Positions 41,625-51,481 of a DNA stretch of 64,000 nt are shown in pieces. The position numbers and the translations under genes were made by a program. Source of the stretch: Strigamia acuminata (Eukaryota; Arthropoda; Chilopoda; Geophilomorpha; Linotaeniidae); NCBI GenBank assembly GCA_949358305.1, contig OX442322.1:1054001-1118000 (forward strand), read 5' to 3'. Position 1 is the first letter of the stretch. Every line of letters starts with the position of its first letter. Below the pieces are notes generated by a model. The model made no database searches. It had not been told where the DNA came from and was given only the letters and a program-made list of their open reading frames with translations.

Positions 41625-44600
41625 ATCCGGGGGATGAAGGATTCATTCAGCCCCCAGAAATAGCTGATGCTATGTCGGACTCGTTGTTCATGGACGTGGA
41701 AACTACGTTTCTAGAAGAAGCCACTAGTCATAGCGGTGGAGTAGATGAAAATCTACAAAAGATGACGGAGCAATTCAAGAGCTTGACATTGTTTCCACAT
41801 AAATGTTACACGAAGAAATTTTGTAGACCTAGACGACTCAACAGAGTCATCGGGAGCAATAATTTGCACAATATTACTTTGGGTAATAATAAAGACGATC
41901 CTCGAATGAAAGTCACAATTGGTGGGCTCACCTACAATGCGCTCATGGACACAGGAGCTTCTCAATGTTATATTGGGGAACAGCTTTTGTCAGAAACTCA
42001 AGCTCTGCCTGATTTTTTACAAGAAGCACCCAGAAACATGTTGGTTAATGCTGTAGGTGTAGCGCACAAACCAGTCGGACAAATAACTTTGTGCGTACAG
42101 TGGGCTGATGAATGCACGCCGATGAATTTCATCGTTTTAGCCAAACGAGTCTGTGGATTAATACTCGGACATAATTTTATGCGTCGACAAAAGATTAGTA
42201 CACATCCACATCTCCAAGAGTTCTCTTGTGCTGATAAACCTACTTGGTCCGCCCCTTATGTGTCAGAAGAGGATAACTTTGCAATGGCACCTCTAAATCG
42301 AATTACTTTCGAATATTTAGAAGAACTGGCGTCAGTTGCTGATTCAACTGAATTATCTGATGCACCCGTTTTAGAATGGGATGAGAAGTTAGTTGAAGGT
42401 AGTGATTGCACTCCTGAACAGCGCCTAGCGCTTCGAGAAGTGGTCAATGCAGTATCTAATGTATTTCGTGACCAAGTTGGATGTACGAATGTTACTCAAC
42501 ATCGTATTAAATTCAAAGAAGGGCATTCATTGCCCAGAATGCAGTACCGCATGTACAATCCGGCCAAGAGAGCCATTATGTCCAAATTAGTTGCTGAACT
42601 AGAACAAGATGGACTAATTGAAAAGGCCACTGGGCCATTCATTAGCCATCCTGTAATTGTTGCGAAACCTGATGGTACGTACAGAATGTGTATCGACTAT
42701 AGGTGGTTGAATGCAATCACCGAATTAGATGTGATTCAGATGCCTAGTATAGATCTGCTTTTGCATAATACTGGACCAGGAAGGTATTTCACATCCATTG
42801 ACCTGGTCAAGGGATATTACCAAGTCGAGATGTGTAAAGAAGATCGTCCAAAGACGGCCTTTTACACACCGAATGGTCCTTACCAATTTGTGCGAATGCC
42901 ATTTGGACTTTGTAATGCTCCTTGCACTTTCCAACGATTGATGGAAGGCGTTTTAGGCTCAGCATTGCAAAACTACGCGTTAGTTTATTTAGACGACGTA
43001 ATTGTCTATTCGAATACTTGGGATGAACATCTCATTCATGTCCGAGACGTGTTGGAAAAGCTTAATAAAGCTAATATGACAATCAATAAAGCGAAGTCTC
43101 GTTTTGGAAGAACAGAACTTAAGTTCTTAGGACATTGGATTAAACCTGACGGTTTATATGGAGATCCCGATAAAATTTCTGCAATTATGAAATTTCCGAC
43201 TCCAACATGTGCTAAAGACATTCAACGGTTTCATGGAATGACAAACTTCTTCAGGAAGTTCGTTCCTAATCACGGAGCCATTGCTGCGCCATACACATGT
43301 ATGATGAATGAGAAAACTCCATTTGAATGGGGAGATGCTCAAACTGAAGCTTTTAATAAAATTAAAGCGCTGCTTTGTAACGACAATTGTCTGCACAAAC
43401 CAGACATGTCCAAACCTTTCGTAGTCATGACTGACGCATCCCACGAAGGCTTAGGAGCTGTCATCTGCCAAGATGTTGATCTTTTAGATAAAGACAAAAA
43501 GAAAACGGGCACGGCACCCAGACCTGTAGCTTACGCAAGCAGAGTACTGAGAGGAGCGGAGAAGCGTTACACAACGCCAGAACTCGAATGCCTCGCAGTC
43601 GTGTGGGCTATTGATCGTTTTAAACCATATTTAGAATATGGTACTTTTACACTCGAGTCAGATGCTGAAGCATTAAAATGGCTTATGCGAACGCCTGAGC
43701 CATCTGGAAAATTTGGTCGATGGGCCTTAAGAATCCAATGTGGTGCTTTCAAGATTGTATTTCGAAGGGGTGCTTATAACCAAGTTGCAGACGCACTTTC
43801 AAGAGCTCCATTAGGAGAGGAAGACATTCCTCTTCGTGATCATGTGGAACCCATCGAAATAAATCAGTATTGGCCAGAATGGGACGGCAATCCTTCGATT
43901 TCTTTGAATCGTGCTCCAGGAAGGTCAGAATATTTAGCAAATGTTCGTGTCCATTTTTCAGAAAATTCTAAAGAATATTCTGAAGAAAGGGAGGGGGAGG
44001 AGATACAAGAAACTTTGTATAGTGCTCTCACTGATGTGATAAAAGAAGTCCCACCTACAAGAAGGGAAATAATTGATGCGCAGTTAGTCGACACTGAATG
44101 TAAACGCATTCGAGAGTATCTTTTATTCGACAGAATTGTCGGAATTCCGAAATCGGAAATAAAAGAATGGAAAAACAAAGTTAGAAACTATTGTTTGGAC
44201 AAAAAGGAAGATGATGGCGATCAAATGATCATTTTCTTTAATCCTTCATTTGAAGAAGAGCTCAACGACTCTGGTAATGGCTTCAAAGCGGTTGTTCCCA
44301 GTTCACTCATAAAGCGAGTGCTTTTCGCCTGTCATGGCCACCCCTTGAGCGGCCACGCAGGCATGAGTAAAACTCTCGAGAAAACTCGATTGATTTACTA
44401 CTGGCCAGGAATGAGCCGAAGCGTAAGAAATTACGTTAAAAGCTGCCCCCATTGTAGTCAATACAAACCGGATCAGCAGAAAAAGCGTGCAGGTCCTTAC
44501 GTACCTCATAACATGACCAACCCTTGGGAACATATTAATATGGACTTAATGGGGCCAAAACCAGCTGGGAGATCCCAAAACCAGTACGTCTTCGTCATAA

Positions 44601-45796
44601 TTGACAACTGTACTAAATTTGTAGAGATTAAAGCTTTAACCAAAGCCACGAGCGCTAATTGCGTTCAAGAATTAAGATCTGTTGCAAATCGTTGGGGTCA
44701 CCCAAAAAAGATTGTTAGTGATAATGGGAAACAATTCGTTTCAGATATTTATAATGAATATTGCGAAACTTATCATATCCGACCGGCTCATACGAGCACT
44801 TATCATGCTCAGGCTAACCCGACAGAGAGAGCCAACAGGGACATTAAGATTTTATTGGCAATTTACACGGATGTGCACACCCAATGGCCGCGATATTTAG
44901 ACGAATTTGCGTTTGTAATTCGTAATAATAAATCGGATGCAACAAATTCGACACCGATGTTGCTTAATACGGGGAGAATTGTTACCTTACCTTTCGATCC
45001 GAGAATTCTCAGGCATGCCAACCCATTTGACAAGCATAACCCTGAGAAGTATGTTCAAGAATTACTTGACATATTACGTAGAGCGCATCAAGAGATGCAC
45101 AGAAGAATTCAATTGAATTACGAAAGACATCGTAAGATTCACGAACAAAAGTTCACAATTATTGAATTCGAAGTTGGAGATTTAGTTTGGAAACAAACTC
45201 ACATTCTCTCGTGCGCAGACAAAAAGATCTCCGCAGGTCTTGCTGAGAAGCGGGACGGTCCTTGGGAGATTGTCGAAATCCTTCCAGGTAGCGCGTATAA
45301 ATTACGCAAACTTGCTGATGGTTCAATAGAAAAATCAGTGAACATTAAGGCTTTATATCCTTATACGCCGTTATATCCAATTGAAACTTGGAAAATAGGG
45401 CAGAAAACTGCTTCAAATACAGATCAGGAAAATCCTAAATGGATGGACGAAAGTAATGAACTTCCGTCACCACCTGTTCAAAAGGAAATAATTCCTGAAA
45501 CTCCTACGGAAGTTCCGATGGAATTATCCGAATCGCCCCAAATACAGACTAAAAAATCTGTACAAGAAAAGTCTAAACATAGACATCGACAGCGATTAAT
45601 TGCTGTGGATAAGAAAGCAGCAGTGGAACGAGGAGAACCTCTAAAGAAACCTCCTCGCAAACCACGTAAACCCCAGAAACTAGTTGAACGAACTAGCACG
45701 CGTCCTCGAAGAGAACGAGTTCCAAATCCGAAATATTCAGATGAAAATTTCGTGCGAAATATTACGGCAGTATTTAAGAAGCCTTACCAACAATGA
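41612..45796 (+). CDS. Gypsy-D Pol (protease, RT, RNase H, integrase), -1 frame
   Basis: The first ATG is at 41672, giving 1,374 aa, but the frame is open from 41612 and entry by -1 frameshift is expected. Numbering from 41672, the protease LMDTGASQCY is near residue 92. RT follows (MCIDYRWLNA, FTSIDLVKGYYQ, catalytic YLDDVIVYS near 438). RNase H has MTDASHEGLGAVI near 586 and ends VADALSRAPL. The integrase zinc region HPLSGHAGMS ... CPHCSQYK is near 888-930, and the DDE core has NMDLMG, SDNGKQF near 1016 and E in NPTERANRD near 1050. A GLAEKRDGPWEIVE module and a basic tail follow. All catalytic residues are present. The tail ends at 45796; the next frame is over 1 kb away. Confidence 0.95.
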   Translation, partial: CKKLDPGDEGFIQPPEIADAMSDSLFMDVETTFLEEATSHSGGVDENLQKMTEQFKSLTLFPHKCYTKKFCRPRRLNRVIGSNNLHNITLGNNKDDPRMKVTIGGLTYNALMDTGASQCYIGEQLLSETQALPDFLQEAPRNMLVNAVGVAHKPVGQITLCVQWADECTPMNFIVLAKRVCGLILGHNFMRRQKISTHPHLQEFSCADKPTWSAPYVSEEDNFAMAPLNRITFEYLEELASVADSTELSDAPVLEWDEKLVEGSDCTPEQRLALREVVNAVSNVFRDQVGCTNVTQHRIKFKEGHSLPRMQYRMYNPAKRAIMSKLVAELEQDGLIEKATGPFISHPVIVAKPDGTYRMCIDYRWLNAITELDVIQMPSIDLLLHNTGPGRYFTSIDLVKGYYQVEMCKEDRPKTAFYTPNGPYQFVRMPFGLCNAPCTFQRLMEGVLGSALQNYALVYLDDVIVYSNTWDEHLIHVRDVLEKLNKANMTINKAKSRFGRTELKFLGHWIKPDGLYGDPDKISAIMKFPTPTCAKDIQRFHGMTNFFRKFVPNHGAIAAPYTCMMNEKTPFEWGDAQTEAFNKIKALLCNDNCLHKPDMSKPFVVMTDASHEGLGAVICQDVDLLDKDKKKTGTAPRPVAYASRVLRGAEKRYTTPELECLAVVWAIDRFKPYLEYGTFTLESDAEALKWLMRTPEPSGKFGRWALRIQCGAFKIVFRRGAYNQVADALSRAPLGEEDIPLRDHVEPIEINQYWPEWDGNPSISLNRAPGRSEYLANVRVHFSENSKEYSEEREGEEIQETLYSALTDVIKEVPPTRREIIDAQLVDTECKRIREYLLFDRIVGIPKSEIKEWKNKVRNYCLDKKEDDGDQMIIFFNPSFEEELNDSGNGFKAVVPSSLIKRVLFACHGHPLSGHAGMSKTLEKTRLIYYWPGMSRSVRNYVKSCPHCSQYKPDQQKKRAGPYVPHNMTNPWEHINMDLMGPKPAGRSQNQYVFVIIDNCTKFVEIKALTKATSANCVQELRSVANRWGHPKKIVSDNGKQFVSDIYNEYCETYHIRPAHTSTYHAQANPTERANRDIKILLAIYTDVHTQWPRYLDEFAFVIRNNKSDATNSTPMLLNTGRIVTLPFDPRILRHANPFDKHNPEKYVQELLDILRRAHQEMHRRIQLNYERHRKIHEQKFTIIEFEVGDLVWKQTHILSCADKKISAGLAEKRDGPWEIVEILPGSAYKLRKLADGSIEKSVNIKALYPYTPLYPIETWKIGQKTASNTDQENPKWMDESNELPSPPVQKEIIPETPTEVPMELSESPQIQTKKSVQEKSKHRHRQRLIAVDKKAAVERGEPLKKPPRKPRKPQKLVERTSTRPRRERVPNPKYSDENFVRNITAVFKKPYQQ
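41613..41655 (+). promoter_or_regulatory. Gypsy-D -1 ribosomal frameshift signal
   Basis: In the gag frame the codons GCA AAA AAC TAG contain the canonical heptamer A_AAA_AAC (41615-41621), immediately before the stop. The pol frame is exactly -1 and is open from 41612. After a 7-nt spacer, GGGGG (41629-41633) can pair with CCCCC (41651-41655), with an inner TGAA/TTCA stem. Heptamer, spacer and stem are the three parts of known retroviral -1 signals. Confidence 0.8.
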
Positions 45797-46895
45797 GATA
45801 AAAATCTCAAAGTTTACCTAGGATTTAATAAAGTTTTATTTAAAACTTGATGTGTGCTTATTTACATGTCTAAATTCGTGTAGAGATTTATAATCTCAAC
45901 ACCGGGGGACATAATAAATACACATTTTCGTCAGATTTATATTAAAATATAAATTTGTATCGGAATTGATTAGTTTCGATAGATTATCTCTTTGATTGAC
46001 TTTATTTGAGATATGCAGGTATTTTTTATTATTAAAAAATACGAAGATTTACTTGAAACAAGTGATCTCGTCTTCTCACGAAGACACGTGATTATCGAAG
46101 TGCGATTAAACCTCGAACCCGATTAAAAGGGGATAAAAATCCCAGGGTTCATTGCACACACACACTTCAACACGTGGACACCGGTCTACTCGTCTCTACC
46201 TTTTCTTCGCACGTCGAGAAAGATTTAAACGAACGGACTTATCCATTAAGTGAGAGTTACAGAAATTTAGGAGTTCCTAAAGCGATAGTTACGTAAGTAA
46301 ATTTTGAATTCTTTGTCAAAAGTTGTGAAAATATTCGTAACACTTGTATACGGCGTCCCGATAAAGTTTGATTAAAACTTGGAAAGATTCACGTGTAGTT
46401 ATAAACGTGACTTAGCTAATTTAGCGGGGAAATTAATTATTCTATCGAATGAATTAGATGGCTTGAATTTAAACAAGTATTTGTTAACTTAAGCGTAGTA
46501 GCACTAATTAAATTAAGTCGCGGTCGAGGCTTGGGTAATTTTTATTCGTAATAAATTCTCAACCGAAGTTTATTCGGTATTTTATTTTTTTTTCACTCAC
46601 ACGTGGAATGGAATAATTAATTATTCAGAACTAGAATTTCTATTGAAAAGATAGCTAAAAAGAATTTTCGAGAGAAAACTCAACAAGTTGCGATTTTGAA
46701 AAAATCCTTCGGGCGAGTCTATTCTCTTGTCGGAAACACAAGGGGACATGAGTCATTAAGTGCCATGTGATACAAGTTATAAATAACTCGGTTTACACGA
46801 AGTTGTTACGAACGTAGTTTACAATTTTTTTGAATACAAAGAATTTTGGGAGTTTGAAGTGAAAATTATTTTAATAAATGATTTATTTGTTTAGA
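45797..46895 (+). other. Gypsy-D pol-ORF3 spacer with candidate promoter, leader exon and intron
   Basis: Non-coding. A second CCGGGGGA word is at 45902-45909. A GGATAAAAAT TATA-like word (46131-46140) precedes a TTCAAC site near 46166-46170. A strong splice donor TTAC|GTAAGTAA is at 46292/46293, and an acceptor TTTGTTTAG ends at 46894, two bases before an ATG. I infer a 602-nt intron in an ORF3 mRNA. Confidence 0.5.
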
Positions 46896-48377
46896 ATGGG
46901 TTCGAATAAACATCATTCTAAACGCAGTCATCGTCGGCATCGACGAAGTTCCAGCTCCAGCTCGTCCACCTCAACGGAGGGAGAACAGCGTCGTTCCGCC
47001 GAACGGAATTTGATGAGGTTGCAACAAATTGCACCTGTGCCGACGTTCAACCTGACGCCGCTTCAATTGGCCGCGCTGAATTGGATTGGCTCGCACCCGG
47101 AATGTCTTCCGCCCGACATGCAAGCAAATGCTCCATTGCCAACGGAAGTCTTTCCTGGAATAGGTGCGCAGCTGACAGTTCCAGTGGCCCAGTTGGCCCC
47201 GCTCGCGCAAGTGGTACACCCACCGACTAACGTCATCAGTGTCCCGTTGGCTCCACACACGCCAGTGTTCCAGCCACCCGTAGCAAGTGTTCCGCCAATC
47301 GTCGCGAATACTTCCGTTGTTAGTGCCCCAGTTACCACTGTAGCTGCGAATCCAGGATGGATTCCCGCCGGAGCAGAGTCGTCTGCCTCTTCGTCTGGAT
47401 GGACGGAACCTCCGCCAGGAGCTTTTCGGCTACCCGCGTCGACGACCCGTCCCAACGCGCAGCGCATGGCTTATAAAGCCAAGAAGAAGGACGAGGCGGC
47501 CCAAAAGCGCCGTGAGCAGTGTGCGCGGGATATTGCGCAGGGAATTCCCCACGACAATATTGTCACCGACCAAGCGACGGAGACCATCTGTCCATTTTGT
47601 GTTGGTTGTGGTTGGTGTTGCGGTGCTTCCGCCGGCTCTTCTCTTATGAGATGCCCCAACTGCCGAGGCACGAAGGTGCGACCGCGCTCAGAGCCCTGGC
47701 GCAAGGAGGTGGAACCCCATGTCGTGAAGGGGATGAAGCCCAACGAGAAGAGATGTTGGGCTCACTGCCCAATTTGTCGCGTGTTTCTCAACGCTCGAGG
47801 AGAAGCCGTTTACATCGACCCCAGGTTCCTCACGAAGGAAAGAGCCGCTGCCAATGCAGGACTGACGGTCGAAGCCTTTCGACACCCACCTTCGTCGAAT
47901 GTATCCGAAGTTTCGGACGAAACGGTGCAAGAGGTTGAGAGCGTCGAGGAAGAAGTGGTAACTCGTCCGAGAACCATGTCTCGTGGGCGAGGATGCCTTA
48001 CACTGGACAGAGCTAAAGCAATTGCCCAGGAGCAGCGACAAAACATCGTCGCTCGAGGACGAGCCCGTCGGCTCCAGAAGATTGTGTCGGAGCAAGGTAA
48101 AAAACCGGAGGTTCCTCCAGTGGCCAAGTCGGATGTTTCCGACGAGTCGAAGTACGAGGATGCCGAGGAGAATCCGATTTCTATCGTCGACTTCGTGGCT
48201 GATCTTTTTGAAGATTTGCCGTTCCCTCCGCCGAGTCCGGCGGAAGTGGAAAAACCCGAGGAAGCAGTATTTTCCGCCGCCTCCACTGAGGCAACTGAAG
48301 AATCTTCAGATTTCCTAACCTCGACTGAAGTCGAGAAACCTGTTGAGAAGTCGACCAACGTCGAGAAGAAAGAATAG
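46896..48377 (+). CDS. Gypsy-D ORF3: novel Cys-rich, non-envelope protein
   Basis: About 493 aa from the ATG at 46896 (MGSNKHHSKRSHRRHRR); the upstream ATG at 46878 adds six residues that look intronic. The N-terminus is His/Arg/Ser-rich, followed by a Pro/Val/Ala-rich region. A cysteine cluster at about 231-295 reads CPFCVGCGWCC, CPNCRGTK, then CWAHCPICRVF after about 35 residues. The CxxCxGxx spacing recalls DnaJ-type zinc fingers and suggests zinc binding. A basic RGRGC ... RARRLQ patch and a long acidic Glu/Ser/Pro tail follow. There is no signal peptide, transmembrane segment or furin-like site, so it is not an envelope. It is visibly more GC-rich than gag and pol, as if acquired separately. 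I do not recognise a family. Confidence 0.8.
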   Translation: MGSNKHHSKRSHRRHRRSSSSSSSTSTEGEQRRSAERNLMRLQQIAPVPTFNLTPLQLAALNWIGSHPECLPPDMQANAPLPTEVFPGIGAQLTVPVAQLAPLAQVVHPPTNVISVPLAPHTPVFQPPVASVPPIVANTSVVSAPVTTVAANPGWIPAGAESSASSSGWTEPPPGAFRLPASTTRPNAQRMAYKAKKKDEAAQKRREQCARDIAQGIPHDNIVTDQATETICPFCVGCGWCCGASAGSSLMRCPNCRGTKVRPRSEPWRKEVEPHVVKGMKPNEKRCWAHCPICRVFLNARGEAVYIDPRFLTKERAAANAGLTVEAFRHPPSSNVSEVSDETVQEVESVEEEVVTRPRTMSRGRGCLTLDRAKAIAQEQRQNIVARGRARRLQKIVSEQGKKPEVPPVAKSDVSDESKYEDAEENPISIVDFVADLFEDLPFPPPSPAEVEKPEEAVFSAASTEATEESSDFLTSTEVEKPVEKSTNVEKKE

Positions 48378-49097
48378 AAGTAAAACATTTTTTTTTTCCG
48401 AGTGGATATTTTAAATTTAAAATATGCCAAGTGTTGTTTGTTGTGTTTTCAAGTGTGATTTCGTTTATTTCCGAATTAAGAATAATTTGTTTAAATGTTT
48501 GAAGATTTTTGAGCTAATTATTAATATTCCTAAGAATAAGTTAATTTTGAAAATTGGATTCAAGTTTGAATTCAATTTATGTTGTTGATCTTGATTATTT
48601 TCATAATTAGATGTGGTTGAATTACATAAAGATTTGTGTGTTTTGTTTTCACTTTGATCAAAGTTTTAAAAGACTTCGAGTTGAAGTCAGTTTTCATTTT
48701 TATAACAACCGTAATAAAGAATGATTCGTAGTTTAGATTTGATAAATAAAATTTGCATAAATTTATTTAATGTCTCATCTGAATTATATAAACTACGGAG
48801 AAATTTATTTTGATCAGAGAAGTTAAGATTTCCTTTGAAATCCGCGCTGTCGAACATGAGAACGAGTTCGGACGAGTTCATTTCGTTGCTTGGCAACCGG
48901 GAGATGTGCTGTGCGGGAAAGCCGATTAGTCTAATCGTCTACGCTGTTCCTGAAAGAAAGTAGTTGATTAATTTTAAATAAATTAAAAAAGAGTACGAGT
49001 TGAGTCTAACAATTCAATAGAATTTGGTGAACATTTCTTAAGATATTAAGAATGACAATTAAAGAGTTGGAAACTCTATGCTTGTCACCGGGGGATG
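48378..49097 (+). other. Gypsy-D 3' untranslated region and polypurine tract
   Basis: AT-rich and non-coding. It contains the palindrome GTTGCTTGGCAAC (48885-48897). The tract CACCGGGGGATG (49086-49097) abuts the 3' LTR and is the likely plus-strand primer. Confidence 0.7.
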
Positions 49098-50654
49098 TGT
49101 GACGGTTATAAAACCGTATTATCCAATGTTCACACTAGATGGCGCTGTTTGTCTAACGCGCGCAGTTTAAACTCGATAAAGTTGCGAGTTATATTAAAGA
49201 ATTAATATAACGTTGCGAATAAAATATACAGTATTTTATTGGACTAAGCTAAGTATTATTTACTTGAGATATTGATTCTATCGAATCAATATCCGGTTTT
49301 ACTTACCTGTTGAAGATGACCAATCGGACTCTTCGGGACCCAGTTCAATATTAGGTCCGGACTAGTGATCCACGAATCCATCGATTCAGACACCTGATTG
49401 GCTGTCGCCAATCTGATTGTTCTCTAGAACCATATAAGTTCTGGTTCTCACGAGCTCCCCCCTTGGCTTGAATGAATATTGTTGTATTGCATTGTTGTTA
49501 TCGTATGATCTCACTTTCTCTCACGACACATCGGGCCTCCTCAGCTCTCAATGGATATGTATTATTACTATCGTGTTATTGCTTGTTGTAGGGCCCATCT
49601 GGGAAGGCTAACCTTGTAGACATGTTTCACACATGAAATGGCCCCGTAGTGTTAGCCGGCTGTTCTAAGGGACAGTAGGATTTCATACGGTGGCGTAGTA
49701 TATCGCTCATGTACGGGATTGATTAATACCGTTAAACAAATATCAAATCATATGATCGGTGATAGTCGCATCTATTTGCGAGATTCTCCGATCATAGGTC
49801 AGATGCTCTGCCAGAGCACATATACGGGAAGTCAAACCCGTCAAACAAATGCGGGCAAACTATTTTCCCAGGGTTCCGATGCAGTGCATTGGCCCTTCCG
49901 TTAAGTGGGCAAGACTTGTCCGAGGTCGGTAAAAGCCTTATTCACAGGCGACGCACCGGGTTGGTGGCCCGTGAGCAATTGCATTCATACCTTGCGCTAA
50001 ACAAACACTCGGGTATTGGTAATGCCGATCTGGTAGTCCCCCAGGAACTGTTTACCCAGTGGTTGGTACCACTGAAAGCGACTCGTCGCAGAAAACAAAT
50101 ACCCGGCGCCTGATCACGAGATCTTGTCGTCGTAAGGCATGCTGGCGGATGGAGTCTCAACAACTCCCGCGATGGTCCCCTCGACTGTCGTGACTGTCCC
50201 CGCCCATAGAATAACAATATAACAATTCATTTGTTATATTACACTAATATGTTTTGATGATTTGAATACGGAATATTCTAATGAATATTCCCGACCAAAT
50301 GCGAAGGATTCTTCGTATTAATAGATATCCGAGCTGCGGGACCGAATACGTCTCCGTAGCGCTAACTGTGACGATGCCGCAAAGTCAGCCGCACCACTCG
50401 AACAGCATCGCCCGGAACCTCAACCAGTGTAGCCGCCGTTACACTTATCCAGAACCCCAACCCAGTTGTAATGTTAATAAACATGTAATTATATCACACA
50501 AAATCGTAAGTTATTATATTTGATCACATATTCACGTTGTACAAAATTTCGTAGCTTATCTCGGTTAGGTTATTTCTAGTTGTAGAAATGTCTTGTCTAA
50601 ACCGATTTATCTCTTGTAATGGCTAATTATTCAGCTAAAAGTAGAATCGTCACA
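49098..50654 (+). repeat. Gypsy-D 3' LTR
   Basis: 1,557 bp. Landmarks run in register with the 5' LTR and no length difference exists. The target duplication ACTG follows. Confidence 0.95.
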
Positions 50655-51469
50655 ACTGTTTGTTTTATTAAACTAGTTTGCTTCTCTTATGCATTGTATG
50701 TACGGTAACCTTTATATTACAGACATGTTTTATTCTCTCTTTGTATTTATTAATCTCGCTACTGTGGGCACTTAATTCTTATTAAGATCTTGGTTAAAAT
50801 TGTTATTGCATGCCCATTTTGTTTATTGTAAAGGAACTTTCTCCTCAGAGTTTTTCTGTTCCTTTCTCACTTCTCACAAAAGTCACTGAGCAATAAAGTT
50901 GGATGGCTTTGATCTGTCAGAACTGACTTCTAGTCAAAGGGAATTCAAATCAAAGAAGTACTTTCCCGGCCATTTCAGAGGCTGGAAAGTACTTTCTAGT
51001 ACTAAAAATCAATTTTACAATTCTATAATATTATTTTGATTTTTTAAATACTAATTTTAATTTTTCAATTCAACAATTTTGCTTTCATCTTCTTTTTTCA
51101 CTGTCTTCATTTGTTTATGTGTTTATTTTTTCATATTAAAACTGCTGATTCGGATGCATGCAGCACTAGTTTTACAGTTATCAATTAATCGTTCCAAATC
51201 TAGCAAAATGTAATTTATAGATAGTTAACAGAAGGAGTAAACAAAGGATTAAATACTATCTGTATTAGCCACTTCATTACCGGTTTTATTTAATTTACAC
51301 CCGGCATAATATTAAATAAAAATACTATATACATTTTTTTGAAAGAATTTACTATTTCAAACCACTGCAGGTTATTAATTTGTAAAAATAAGTATTTGTA
51401 AAAAATACAGATTTGTTTTAAATTTTAATTCGCTTCTTGTTTCTGGATACATATAACACTATAACTGCG
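50655..51469. other. Intergenic region upstream of RPB3
   Basis: AT-rich. No ORF or repeat of note, and no obvious TATA box. Confidence 0.5.
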
Positions 51470-51481
51470 ATGGATGTCTAG
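51470..51481 (+). promoter_or_regulatory. Minimal upstream ORF overlapping the first RPB3 ATG
   Basis: ATG GAT GTC TAG overlaps the ATG at 51474 out of frame. It may favour initiation at 51495. Confidence 0.5.

Larger units (their letters stand above)
36631..50654 (+). mobile_element. Gypsy-D: complete 14-kb Ty3/Gypsy element with an extra 3' ORF
   Basis: 1,557-bp LTRs bound it, starting TGTGACGG and ending CGTCACA (7-bp terminal inverted repeat TGTGACG/CGTCACA). The flanks repeat ACTG (36627-36630 and 50655-50658). The four short frames predicted in each LTR are identical between copies, so the LTRs are nearly or fully identical. A tRNA-Gln-like primer site, gag, pol in -1 frame, a third ORF and a terminal polypurine tract follow in order. 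It appears young and intact. Confidence 0.95.

Noticed and set aside
46878-48377. ORF3 of Gypsy-D as an envelope gene
   Set aside because: There is no signal peptide, fusion peptide, cleavage site or transmembrane helix; the protein is charged, Pro-rich and Cys-clustered.
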